Shown in pieces: positions 47,579-59,600 of a stretch of DNA of 64,000 nt. Made by a program: the position numbers and the translations under genes. The notes beneath the pieces were generated by a model. The model saw only the letters and a program-made list of their open reading frames with translations, did not search any database and had not been told where the DNA came from. Origin of the DNA: Roridomyces roridus. Lineage: Eukaryota > Basidiomycota > Agaricomycetes > Agaricales > Mycenaceae. The stretch's first letter is position 1, and every line of letters begins with the position of its first letter. The stretch covers positions 434,001-498,000 of the forward strand of contig JARKIF010000026.1 of NCBI GenBank assembly GCA_029378245.1. Direction: 5' to 3'.

Positions 47579-48809
47579 TCACACCCCATCGCCTCCCAAA
47601 AACCTACACACCAAGCCCCCAACCTCATCCGCATGCGTCCACGTCAACGCATGTCCCGCGCCAGGTATCATCTCCACCTCGACTCTGGCACTGAGCTCTC
47701 GCTCGAGAGATGAGGACGAATCAGAGGCGCTGGCGAACCAGCTCCATTTTCGTGTTGGCGATGAGGTGGATGATGGTGGGGAGGAGGGAAGGGAGGAAGT
47801 GGAGTTGGTGGAAGCCCCCGCTTCGACGATGAGTCCTCGTATTCGCGCAGCGTGTGCGGAGGGGACGGTGTTGTCTTGTGTGCCCTGGAGAGCATTCAAT
47901 CCCGTGTTATGAGCGAGAAACAACACTCACATGAACGACCAAGACCCTTCTCCCCCTCCAACCCTCGCTCTCAAACGCCCAGCTCATACCTCGCACAGGG
48001 CCGGAGCGGAGCGAGGATGATACAGCGCGATTGAATCCGGGGAGGTGCGCAGACTGTAGGCGAACTAATTCGGCGAGGGTGTTGACGCCTGCGGATTCGG
48101 AGGAAGGGGAGGAGCGAGAGGTGGCGAGGCGGCGGAGGTAGGCCTGCAAGACTCGTGTCAAAACAGCTCGAAGGCGAACGGGAACAAGCTACGCACTTTG
48201 ATGATAGGGTTCGCAGTGAGTAGCTGGACGATTGGGGATGACATGACTTTTGCTGTACGCGGGAGGTCGCTCGACTGCATGCGTCAGACCAAATACGGCA
48301 GCGATAACATAAAAACACGCACCTCGACTAGCCCAGCCGACGCGATCAACACGATATCGTCCTCCACGAGTCGCGGAAACGTCGCAACAAACGCAGCAGT
48401 GATGGCACCGCCCATGCTGTACCCCACGAGCCTCGTCCGCTACCATCCGACATGTTGCAGCAGGAGCGCCAGTTGCGTGACATACAAGTGAGGGTCGTAG
48501 ACCACTCCTGCGGCCGGCGCGTCAGAGTAGCCACGGCCGTAGAGATCGTAGACGAGGACACGGTTTCCTGCGGCCCTAAGTTGCGGGATGAGGGGTTCCC
48601 AGACAAAGGCAGGGACGGAGAGGCCGTGGATGAGTACCACCTGTAGTGTGGGCGTCAGGGAGGCCGGATATAGATAAAGGACGACGCACTTTGGACCCAG
48701 ACTCGGGTCCTACGAGCCAGTAACGCGTCCGGCCCATAGGCAGATCTACATAGTGCCCATCGCTTGCCGCGCAATCGAGAGGGGAAAAACAAGCCTCGCA
48801 GTGATGCAA
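47579..48809 (-). pseudogene. alpha/beta-hydrolase with one in-frame TAG
   Basis: Five exons (48809-48690, 48640-48323, 48274-48197, 48143-47931, 47884-47579) sum to 345 codons, and every junction is phase 0. The fold is clear: the HGLSVPAFVW oxyanion loop, DLYGRGYSD, the nucleophile Ser in GYSMGG (position 115), the acid Asp in HGTQDNTVP (about 247) and the His in GAGHALTW (about 321). The single fault is a TAG at 48442-48440 (codon 107), directly before the nucleophile elbow. Nothing suggests an intron there. It is therefore a very young pseudogene, a polymorphic null allele, a readthrough case or a base error. Substrate unknown. It is divergent from the regulator pseudogene, with about 100 bp between the two starts. 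Confidence 0.75.
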
Positions 48810-49567
48810 TCATTTGCGTTTTCCGACGAAATGCAGTTTGCATGTGTTGTGCTCGGATCAACCCTCTTGCTCCTGACCATGTCCCATCTCGAATTTATTC
48901 AAGCCCTGGCTTAATGGAGGATACAAGTAACAAGGGCAGTGGCCATCGTACATCCACGAGGGCCTCCATCGCGTGCCTACAGTGGTGCGTCGCCCTTTCT
49001 CTCCGATTGTCTTCCCTTCTAGTTGCGAGCCGCCAAGATCCGTTGCGATTCGACGCGTCCTGAATGTTCCAATTGCCAGCGACGGGAAGAGCAGTGCGAG
49101 TAAGACCCGGCTGTCGTGGTCCTGACAAGAGATCGGGCACGCGTCAACGACCGTGTAAACCGCGTGCCAGGCAGAGTGGCACTGAAGATGACAGTGGCCA
49201 CGGGATAAAACTCGAGTTGCCGAACCCCCTCTTGCTCCCAGCCGCGCCTCAGATACATTCACCCTCGGGAATCTCCACCAATGAAGCAGTTCTCCTCCGT
49301 GTATGTTCTCACGTCTTCCCTTTCATCGTCTGCTGATGGCTTGGTACATCAGCAAAAAGCGAATGTCATGTAGCCGAGGCGGGGATCACAACCTGCCATG
49401 TTTGACATGTGGCAGCTCGGCTAAATCTATGACGTCGCATAGACTCGTGTATCGGATCGCGGGTCCACATGGGCCCTGTAGCATCTGTATCCAGGGCAGA
49501 GGGCAACATCGAGCATGTATCTCATATTGGCCACGTATTATCAAGTGCAAAAGCATGTACAGAAAAT

Positions 49568-52500
49568 TTATTTGACTGATTTGAATAATACAAAATCTAT
49601 ATGGCGCAAGTAGCAGTTGATGTAAAAGGACTTGCATTTCTCGAGCGCGTTGTCTGTTGTCAGCGTTCGGTCAATTTTGCGTGAGAAACGAGGAATGAGG
49701 TGGCAGCTGCGACATATTTGAGTAATTGGAATGATTGACGCACGCCGACGATGAGACTGAGTTGCGGGGGCAATTTTATACATGCCGAGGTCGGGGTCGA
49801 GTTGGGTGAGTGGAGTATACCACTCCACATATGCAAGTGGCGTGGGGAGTAAGCCGTACTCGACGGGGAGTGCAAAGATTGCGCGGACACGACCAGCGAA
49901 CATGCCTATCAGAGGAGTCAGCCTGCGGAACAGAGGGCGGTGTTGAAGAGGAAGATATATATTCATACCTTCCAGACTCCGATTTGTTGCTGGTGTACGC
50001 GGCGGCTCCTTGTACGCGAGGACGGTATCAAAGTGCTGCGGGACAGCCTTTTTGAGGCCCCTTGCCGGCACTGCGCGTACAGCGCGGATACGATCGTCGG
50101 TGGTCTTTGTCGAGACCCGCGTGGACGGAGGAATTTTGATGACCACACCCTTGTAGACAGCAAATGTGGCAGAGATGTCGTGGAAGCGCCTGGGAAGAAT
50201 CGAGCGAGAATCCAGAAAGGTTTCGAGATGATGAAGAAAGTCCATGGCACCGTACTCGCCCTCGAGCGTCACGACCGAAACACGAGGAAATGGTGCTTTC
50301 TTGGCGATGGTAAATTTCGGTGTTGTCGGATTCGGACTTGCAGCAACTGGCTGGTCATTGTGGTCGCTCTCATCTCCAGATAAATCACCGCCCTCCTCGG
50401 CTGGCTGCTCCGGAGATCCACCGTCGCCGACAGCAACCAGGTATCCCGGGATCGCCCACTGCAGATAGGAGGCAAAGCGATGGACTGCCTCGCGACGCAT
50501 GAGCCAACGGGTCATTTGTTGGATATAATTCCGTTTGTTTGAAGCCGCGTAGCCGAGTTTTGCGCAGTCGATGTGGAGGCGTTCAGACAGCTCGGTGTTG
50601 TACCCATCCGCGGTGCCGACGGACCGAATCATATCGACGTAGTGTTTCATGGCGTGGATCTTGGGAATGTCGAAGTTTTGACGGACACCCTTGTCAATAA
50701 AGACGTCCTTGTTGTTGTGAAAAAGGAACCAGGATTCCTCCAGTCGCGCCAAGGAATCATCGGTGTGAAGCTCAAAGTGCGCGTACTCGATAAAGTCGAG
50801 AATACCGCGGACGGCGCGGATGACCTGTGGATCGGCGGCGCCGTTCAAGACACCGAGAAAGATCTTCTCCATGTGCTTGTGCTCGGTCCCAGTCCATTGT
50901 GACACGAGAGAGATGCCCAGTCTGAAATGGCGGAGGCTGGGATGATTGGGTATGGAACGAAAGCGGAAGTCGATCTCGGACTCGGCGTCCTCCTCCGAGT
51001 AACTCGGATCGAGAGACGCCGTAGACCATTTGACGATGTGGTCTAAAACGCCGTTGTGAAGTTGGTGTAGGATGTCCGGTGTGAAGCACTGAAAGATGTT
51101 GCAGTGCGGGAGGTCCTTCCAAAACGGATCAACGGGACGTAAGCCCTGCTTCTTGAATCCCTCCGGCTTCCATCCCTTCGCTTGCTTTCTCATCAGCTTC
51201 AACGTCTCCCCCGGCTCACGCAGCGCCGAAAGTACAGGCATCCCACGCTTCTTCGGCGCCACCTTGCACACCGGACAACGATTCTCCTGGCAGCACGCAA
51301 CCAAACACTGCTCGGGGTAGTCCGCCACGTAGGCAGCAAGCACGGGGAAGACGCGCCGCATCTTGCCATCCGCGCAGACCATATCGACACCCTCCTTCCC
51401 CGCGTCAATCAAGGGAGCGAGGAGAGTGCGCATGCACCGGTGAAACAACTGGTATCCGGCCAGCGAGCGAGTGTCCTCGGAGAAGCAGTCGAGTTTCGTC
51501 ACAGGTATGTAGCCCAGTAGAACGGTGCCTCGTTCGGATGGCGTTCGCCGGGTTTCCTTGGAAAGGTTTCCCACTGAGAGATACACAGGCCAGGCCTGTT
51601 TATCGCCGCTGAATCTCGACAAGTGGGTCTTATCCGACCCAAGGATGATCGGGGCGATGGTAACACCCTTATCCAAACGCTCCTGGGTGCAGGTGAGTGA
51701 TTGGGCTTGCGATTAAGAACGGCACGGCCGAACACACCTGTAGATTCCACCACCAATCGGTCGTCCACATCTCCCCATATTCCCGACGGTTCCCCTCCGC
51801 GTCGCGGTAGACACGTTGAGGTGCGTATCGCATCTTCTCGCGGAAGGCGGCGTTTCCCATGAGCTCCTTGATACACTCGACGGGATTGCGTTTCCAAAGC
51901 TCAATCTCCTCCTTTCTGGGGTTGCCGTCCTCGTCGACTTCATCTCCGATCGCGTCAAAGACCTCACACTCCCATTCAGGACCACCGGGTAGCCCGTCTA
52001 TCTTCTGGAAGAACGCGCGGCTGTTGTGATACGATGGATGAGCGCCATCCTTAATCTGTCAAGACGCGCGCGACGTGGGTGAATTGCGAGGGAATCTGAT
52101 AGAAGCACAGTACGTACCTTATTTAACTTGAGAAACTCGTCAATGTTCCCTCCACTGACCCCTGATTTGCTCAGCCAGCGTGCCAGGTTCCAGTCGTCCT
52201 CACTCGCAAAGGGGAACCACGGCTCTTGGCCTGCCGCTGCTTGCTTTCTCCGCATAGCCTCAAACGCCGTCTCCACGGGGTCTCGCTGTTCCAAGATACA
52301 TCCGGCGTCTCTCGGAAAGTCTTCGTACCAGCGTGTGGCACCCGGGGCGTCCTCATCCTCAATCTCTTCGACTCTAGCTCTCCGATCTTGCACTGGCGGC
52401 GGCGGCGGCGGTTCGGGGGTTGCTAGCCGGATGTCAGCGGGTAGGTCCAGATCCATAGTCTCGTCGTGCCCGTCGTCGAGTTCGACATCCTCGGGAAGTG

Positions 52501-52660
52501 GAGTGGGTGATGGGCTAGGAGTGGGAGGACGTCGGTCTCGGAGGTATTCACGGAGTCGTTCGCGGCAGGCAGGACTTTGAGAGGTATGAGAATTTAGGCC
52601 CTTGCTAGATTTGACTTTCTTTCCACAGAATCGACATTGCAGAGCGGCGCCGCTGGACAT
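49568..52660 (-). CDS. Plavaka-type transposase
   Basis: Four exons: 52660-52118, 52055-51738, 51682-49969 and 49905-49568 (2913 nt, 970 aa, phases consistent). The N-terminus has a zinc-finger motif CX2CX12HX6C (residues 9-32), followed by an acidic and Pro-rich linker. The core shows the Plavaka signature around ITIAPI-like VTIAPIILGSDKTHLS, then GDKQAWPVYLSVGNLSKETR, a Cys-rich insert (CCQENRCPVC), PDILHQLHNGVLDHIVKW and ELSERLHIDCAK. The likely role is cutting and joining of element ends by an RNase H-like fold; I did not assign the catalytic acids. It shares a 127-bp spacer with the divergent DUF6532 gene. No disabling change seen. Confidence 0.9.
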
Positions 52661-52787
52661 GGCTGCCTGATGCGTCTCCGGATGAGTCAGACGGTCTGTG
52701 CGCTGCGTCACGTTTCCCCAAATTCGATTGTGTATTGTTTTAACATCAGCAAACAAGCGCTCTCTCTCTCTCTCTTCCTCTACCACC
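52661..52787. promoter_or_regulatory. shared promoter of the two Plavaka genes with internal TIR copy
   Basis: A 127-bp spacer between divergent starts. At 52744-52759 it contains CATCAGCAAACAAGCG, which equals the 15-bp terminal repeat of the element with one inserted C, in the same orientation as the left end. A CT-tract (52759-52775) follows. If transposase binds the terminal repeat, it may also bind here and control both genes. Confidence 0.55.
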
Positions 52788-54088
52788 ATGGCAAGATCCC
52801 TTGACAATGTCGATTCGGACTCCGAAGACGATGTCTCCTCTGACGAGGCGCCTGCCCTTCCCCTCAAGACCAAGCCTCTTCCGAGACTGGATGTGGAGCA
52901 AGCCGCCGTCTCCGCGACGCCAAGGCAGCGGAATTCGTCAATGGCAAAGCCCCCTCGACCGCACGTACTAACGTCAAGGACTTCGCGGAGGGCTCCCGCG
53001 AGCTGATCAAGTCCGCGAGGCACCAGTACGAGATTTGCATCTGGACCATCGACGCCTATCCGTCGACGGAGGTGCAGTCGGAGTGGGTGCAGGAGATTTG
53101 GGATGAGGTTAACGCGGGTGAGCGCCAGCCGACGGCTCTCACGGAGCGCATCTCTCGAATGGTGTGTCCTGCACCTCGTCCTTGTACAAGCTGACTCACA
53201 CCGATTGTAGATCAAAGCCTACGGCTCTCACGCACGCAGCTCCCTCAAGGATAGCATTCGACCGCTCGTCGGACCCACATACAAATTCAATGCCGGCGAG
53301 ACCCAGAATGACATGGAGAAGAACTGCCGGCTTCGCAAGAGGCTTCTCAAGGACAGTGCCTTCCATTACAAGGTGCGTACTCATTTGTCTTGGGACCCCA
53401 CATCTGACACATTCACATACAGGATCCTAGTGAACTCACCGTCTACGCCGGCCATAAGATCATCAAGGCTAGCCTCCGCGAAGCATTCTTCAAGACGAAG
53501 GGCAGCCGTGGAGTCACCAACAGCAAGTATTTCAGCCCGATCTCGCTCGTTACCCTCGCTCTCAGCTTTACGGTGGTGCGTCCTGAATTGCTTTTATCTT
53601 TCTATCGTCACTGATATGCTTAAACTCATAGATCGAATTCTGTATCGACGAGTACGGCACTGGTCGATTCGTGCAAGCCACATTCGACGAGACGGCCAAC
53701 AAGGAGCGCTACCATGCCCATCTCCTCGCCATCACCGAATGGAGTGAGCTCAAGCCGCCGGTCACCACCGCCATACGCCATCAACTCCACGACAGCTGCA
53801 GGTACGTCTCGTCTCGTTGGTGATGACCATTACTAAGGATGTTCTAGAACGCTGGCGGGGGCAGCTCCCGTCAAGGTACCGCGGTGCTTGACGGAGGAGA
53901 ACCGGGCGCGGGCTCTGGCGGAGCTCGAGGCTATGGAGATTGACCTCGAGCTGGATGGGCAGCAGGAGGAGCAGGAGGAGCAGGAGGAGCAGGAGGGCGA
54001 TGGCGCCGGCGATGGGGAGGATACGCCAGATGCACCCGCGCCCCAGCCCGAGGACGGAGATGAGGCGCGGTCTGCGCACGATGCTTAA
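52788..54088 (+). CDS. DUF6532-domain protein of the Plavaka element
   Basis: Six exons: 52788-52832, 52886-53161, 53211-53372, 53423-53575, 53632-53801 and 53848-54088 (1047 nt, 348 aa). The first intron (53 nt, GTCTCC...CCGAG) is inferred because the frame otherwise breaks; the other four are clear. The domain body runs from ELIKSARHQYEICIW through SSLKDSIRPLV, KASLREAFFK and SPISLVTLALSFTVIEFCID to ERYHAHLLAITEWSELK. It is followed by a Glu/Gln-rich tail (EEQEEQEEQEG). This family commonly accompanies Plavaka elements in mushrooms; its role is unknown and an accessory DNA-binding or transport role is a guess. Confidence 0.8.
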
Positions 54089-54388
54089 TTTACCATATTC
54101 AATACCATTTATTCATTTCTTTCGACCATTCATGTGTGCACGGGGAGATTCTATGAGCTACAGTGGGCTACAGGATACCACAGAGCCGCTGGTATGTGAG
54201 TATCCATGGCACCGCGGTCGATCACGTACGAATACATGAGCGGCCGCCAAGGACACACGGTGCTACACGCGATCACATGTCAGCCGCGTGCGGATACAGA
54301 TATCCACATCAAGGGGTACTTTGCAATTCGGCTACAGATGCTACATGGCATCCATGTTGCTCTGTGGTGGTAACACTTTTTGCTGATG
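54089..54388. other. right subterminal region of the Plavaka element
   Basis: No gene. The motif GCTACAG or GCTACA recurs (about 54155, 54166, 54331 and 54340) and ATCCA-like units are frequent, as expected for transposase-binding subterminal repeats. Ends with the right inverted terminus. Confidence 0.6.
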
Positions 54389-56270
54389 TATTGCTCAGCC
54401 TTCCTCGCAATATCAACCCCGCCCTTACGATTTTGAGCAAGATGCCCATCCCAAGTTCCCACCGCCTCCGCCAACAGTCCATGCCGCGCAGCAGGGTTGG
54501 TGGGACTCCTTCCTGCGGTCGTATCCGCTGCCACAGATCGCGGCGGACCTCAATTTCCTGTGGGTATCATACGTCAACATCTTGTTCTGCGTGCTCAACC
54601 GTCCTCAGATTCAGTGAGATGGCGTCGCTGTCTTTCGTCAACGCCCGCCTACTCCTAGATACCCTGTGGAACCCGACAAAGTACCTCACCCTCCAGCCCG
54701 CTTTCATACTCGCGTCGATGGCACTAGCGGTGCTCATCCGCTTTTCCGAAGCCGAGAGAGGGACCGGTGGGCAGGATTGTGCAGCATTTCTCCGGGACTC
54801 GGCCCAGAATGCATTGGATCGTGCGTGGCGTGAGGGTATATGGCTCGATGTGAGTCTCGTCGAGGCAGCGCTAGTGCGTAATATTAATTTCCTTCCCTCC
54901 TTCATCTCTCCTCTGACAAGTACTCTCAGATCCTCGTCGTATACGAATCCTCTGCACACCCCGATTACCACCCCTCCCGGCTCGTACAGTCATTCCGCGT
55001 CCTCGACCACGCGCTCAGCACGCTGGGTCTCATGTCCTTCGATTCTGGCCAGCCCAACGTCTGTCGTTATGTCTCGGGCACCACGCCACTTGCTGATGCT
55101 CCCGCTCCCGCCTCTCCCTGTCGGTGCATCCCTCCCGGCTCGCCTCATGCACTTCCATGGGATAATCCCAGCTGGAGTGCGCATGAGATAAGGGACGAGG
55201 AGTGTCGGAGGGTGTGTTGGAGTGCGTTGAGTCTGGTTACGAGTTTCCGCGTAGAGTGTTGGGCTTTCTCGAGACTGGATGAGTGTGAAAAGTTGAAGAT
55301 GTGTGATCCTGCCAGTGTGCGTTCTCGTTTCCCCTTCCTCTTCCTTCTCTGATGTGTACTACGTCCAGTATTTGCTTATGTTTCCGAACGAGCTGTATGA
55401 ACGCCGGCGGCTAGATGCTCATGGGGCGGATCTGAAGAACTCGGTGCCAGCGCTGTACGGGCGAGGCATGCTCCTCACAAACTATACTGCCAACGTCGTC
55501 GCCCGTGGGGGTGAGAGTAAGGACCTGGAGGAGAGGGCGAGTACGGTCGAGGTGCTACAGGAAGCGTGGCAGGAGACGCAGGCTATTCAGGATGCATTGG
55601 ATGCCCATGTGTGTAATTTGCATACGGCGACGGCGCAGCTCGTGGGGGAGAATATGGTGAATACACAGATGATGATAACCAAGGGATTGCGCAGGTCAGT
55701 GCCTCCCTCGTTCGATACACAAGGGCTGAACTGTTGTTAGTCTGCAGGGATTGCCTGCCACGGATCCGCTCTCCAATCGTCAGCAACCAAAGGAGTGGAG
55801 TGCGTCCCTCTTCCTTCCTTCACCATTTCCAGTTCTTAACCGTTGCTCAGAATACTATCCAACCGATATCATCAAGCGGGTGACGATGTCCATTTCATGC
55901 TTCTCGGACCCGCGCGCGCAGCAGCTCATTCATCGTCCGTGTTCTGTAACGTGGTTCCACTCGCAGCTGGCCATGTCAGTCCTCGACTCCTGGCTATGCC
56001 TTTGACTGACCCGCTTGTAGATGCTTTTTCCTGTGGGAGAACGACCGCACGCTTGGGGATGTGCTCCAAGTCGCAAAGTCGCTGGTGATTCCGTTGGATG
56101 TGATGAATGCGTTGTGGCCTTGTCAGTGAGAGTTGTCCACTCTGTTTCCCTTCTTCTTCCCTTCCTCGCACACCTCCCGCTCCCTCGTGCGTGGCTGACC
56201 AACGAATACTTGTGATAGTCATTCGAAACCGGATATGCTGCCTCTTCAGCCAGTCGTTTTACTGGCCTAG

Positions 56271-56626
56271 GGTGTACAATCCGTCTTCGAGCTCACCCAA
56301 CTCCTCTTCTTGTCGACCCTCCCTCGTTTACTCTACTTTGACTCCGTTAGACGCTTATAATCGATCCATAGAGCCTTCTGTATGTATCCCCACTCCTCTG
56401 TCGCCCACCAATGTTGCCTTAGTACTTGTTGTGTAGTCTTGTCGTTCTTGTAGCCTTTTAGATCTTGTAGAGTTGAGAAGTTCATCGACGTTCATTTTTG
56501 ACCCTTTTTCATTGTGCACCAGGCTCGATATCGGACACCCAAAGATCCAGTTGGCACAGTGAATGGAAGAATACGGCAGGGATTCGGGATAGGACGAATA
56601 AATACATGTTACTTAGTCCTCAAATA
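56271..56626. other. spacer between regulator pseudogene and membrane-gene copy 3
   Basis: Homologous to 31857-32189 (shared CTATAATCGATCCATAGAG and TAGAGTTGAGAA). Convergent layout as in the first unit. No gene. Confidence 0.65.
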
Positions 56627-59600
56627 TCAAGTGTCCTCTATGAAATGTTCCACACTCCGCCCTGCCAATCGGGTGCGAACCATTCCTGCCTTCCGTAGAT
56701 TGGATGTAGTTGGATACACGACTTGCTCCAGTTCCGCCTCAAGCTCCCGGTGGTTGCGGTAGAGCCAGATGATGTGAAGCGGGCCCATGCCGGTGATGAT
56801 TTCCCCGTCTTGGGTGGGGTTGCGGAAAACCGAGTACTGGAGGGAAAGGAGGAATAATACACCAGATACCACCGTTCCGAGGATGATCTTGATAACAAAG
56901 TCAGTCAGTCGTTACTTCAACTCGGGACGCTGAGGATAAATATGGTGCAACTGACAAAACTCATATTGGCCTGCAACGCTGTTCAATTTTCTGCATCAGG
57001 TTCGGCGCAAACGTCACCTACATCGAGCCTTGCTTCGAAGGTATCCGCGACAAACACGCTGTTTCCTTGCAGCAGAGTAATCCCAATAGCTGGAAGACCC
57101 TTGGCGTCCAAGTTCGCAGCAGCATACCCTGGAAGCGGTGGTATGTGACCCACTAGGCACAAGCGTGAGTACTCGCCTCAGTGTTCTGTGCGTTACTTAC
57201 GAGTCCAATAAATCGAAGCTATAAACTCGGCCAGCGCATCTTCGAACTGATGCAAGGTGACGGCTGACCCCGTGGCGTTGAGGTGGAATCGTTCGATGAA
57301 GAACCTGAAGGTCAGATGGAAAGAAACACGAGAATAAACAAAACCAACATGTCGGCTATGGTCATGGAAGTATCGGCGGGTTCGTCAAAACTGTGTGGGA
57401 TGTTTGAAAACGGTATAGCGGTATACCAGGATTCCCACTGACAAACACTTTAGACAAAGAAACGGATGATTATTAGAGACGCACATCATTCGCAAGCGCA
57501 TCGTACGGGCCTTTGGATGCAGTCATGTTGCCTATATCTCGAAACGGCAGCCACGCGGAAGAGTCTTTGCGGATAGCTTGATCGTTTGAAAGTATTCGAG
57601 ATTGTGAGTCCACAGTAACACTGCCGTTGACGAGGCCCAGAGAGCATCTGAATACCTGGATGTCGACAGTACTACCGCTGGGCCCCGTTCTGGCTGGGAT
57701 AGCCACCAATGGGCCGGGATAGCCAGCTGAATCCAAAATGGGAACCGTGCTGTAAAATAACACGGAATTCGGGAAGCCGCTACGAGTGTTGGGATCCATC
57801 GGAGAGATAATCCCGATATCTGGGTGCATATATCTGTGAGGGAGAGCCAGTCCAATAAACAGGTGGGACGCACCTGTGTACGTCAGGCAGTACTCCGACC
57901 CCAGGATACTGATCGTCAGCCACGTTGAATTGACGACCTGATCCGTCAAGTACCCGCAGGTCATGTTGATTCGGACGGCATCGACTGTGCCGTTCCCTGG
58001 TCCAGATTCTGGGGCGTTCAAGATACTGTACAGCATTCCTCCCTCAAGCCCCGGGGTCGGCGAGCTTGAGTTGACAAAGGGAAGAAAAGGCAGTGTTCCT
58101 TCTGCGTAACTCCGTAGGCTGGTCCTGATGAATGCGACGAAATCAGTCAAATTGCCTGCCTCCATATCGGGACTCACTCGATACTGGAAGAGTTGTTACT
58201 AGCGAAGGCAAATTTGGGAATCCCTTGCGTCTTGACGGACACCGGGACAGTGGAGTTGAATACCTGCACCGTGAGCAGAGTCGGGGAGGAGATATGGAGA
58301 ATCAACACTCCCCCCAGGTACATCAAGACGGGGACGACGGCAGAGAGTGACGGGGCTTGATGGAATACAGACGCCGCCAGGGCAGATCCAACTCCCCGCC
58401 AGGCAGCCACAGTATCGTGAGTGACGGTGAGTGTCTGCGTCTTGCAGAGACTGCGCTTGATGGAGAGAGTCTGCGTTAGAAATACGAGGCCTACTGTATA
58501 TATCTGTAGCAAATAAACAATTGAGGGAAAGAGGAATGGAACAACATACGGTTATGAACCCGGTTGCGATCGTGCTGATCAGCCAAGCTACGAAAGATTG
58601 TTGAGCTAGAGGGAAGGTAATTCTATGCTCCAGTTTCATGCGGCATAGTACTGCAAGAAATACATGGATGGCCACGAGTGCAGAATGTAGGATGGCGGAT
58701 AGCAGGCGCAAAACCCAATCAGAGGTCCACCTTGAGGCCAATCGTTCCTGTTCTGAAGGTCGGTCAGCCACCGGATGCTCTGAAAGAACGTGTATACCTT
58801 TCAAAGGTTTATCGGAAGGATAGGTCGGCTCCGAGAGAGTGTGTGCATCTTCCGATATCTTCCCGGGCCCAAACTCCCACGAGTCCGACGCCTCCCGCAC
58901 GGGCGCAGTCCCATCAATCAATTGCACCTGCAGCATCCCTGCTCGCCGCAGATTCATATCCGTCGGGACCTGCACTTGTTCCAGGCCCGCGCTGAGTTGA
59001 GAATGGTATCGGTATAGCCAGATCGTTTGAAGCACATCCAGGCCGTGGATTGTCGTTGCCCGACCGTCTCGTTTGGCTCGTCGCAGGCTTGAAAATCGGA
59101 ATGAGAGACCCAGAAGTGCCAATGATGCCAGCAAGCATTCTACGATCTGTTTCTATGAAGAAGCATCGCAACCATCAAAATATATCACGAACGGATATGA
59201 TATCCAACTGTCGTGGCTCTCAGTCTTTCACCATGAGAGAAACTTGCAGCTACACTCACGTTCAAACGATCTTGAATAACAAGCTGTGTCACTATTGCTT
59301 GGCCAGCGAGGAACGGAACATCGAAAGGTTGTGGCAAGGACGTGTAGGCTGACAGGGGAGGAGCGTGGCCCACTAGGCCGACATCAATCATATCTGTGTT
59401 GGACTAAGTATACTCACATGTCCAAAACATCGAGGCCACAATCTTGGCTAGCTCGTTCTCGACCTCATGGAGGTAGACGCCGGTTCGGAGAGTGGTGTTG
59501 AATGGGTACAGCTCTAATTGTTGCAGCAAAGTCCTGTACATGTTCAGTGAGCGCGCCAACTAAGAACCCAAGACTCATGACGCACATATCCGCAACTGAC

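Larger units (their letters stand above)
49345..54390. mobile_element. complete Plavaka-type DNA transposon
   Basis: The element (49347-54388, 5042 bp) is flanked by TA on both sides (49345-49346 and 54389-54390). Comparison with the uninterrupted intron of the first regulator copy (TTGGTATTGCTCAG) fixes the ends exactly. The ends are CATCAGCAAAAAGCG on the left and, in complement, CATCAGCAAAAAGTG on the right. A subterminal motif CAGATGCTACA is present in inverted orientation at about 49477-49487 and 54335-54345. It carries two divergent genes with intact frames, a transposase (-) and a DUF6532 protein (+). Perfect target duplication and intact frames suggest a recent insertion. Confidence 0.95.
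48914..56270 (+). pseudogene. Zn2Cys6 transcription factor, copy 2 (decayed and split)
   Basis: Paralogue of the regulator at 29425-31856, recognisable from its ATG (48914) through all exons to about 56270. Damage: the second exon start has lost bases, so the zinc cluster is out of frame; an in-frame TAA (49101-49103) replaces the Tyr codon after the last Cys; a 7-bp loss follows; a 21-bp in-frame loss sits at the start of exon 3; and a loss of about 75 bp in the last exon shifts the end. A 5042-bp Plavaka transposon sits in intron 2 (49347-54388). The remaining exons are still close in sequence to copy 1 by eye. Confidence 0.85.

Noticed and set aside
48914..56270. Reading the regulator copy 2 as a working gene with a 5-kb intron
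   Set aside because: Even with perfect splicing of the transposon, the frame break in exon 2 and the TAA at 49101 stop the protein after the zinc cluster.
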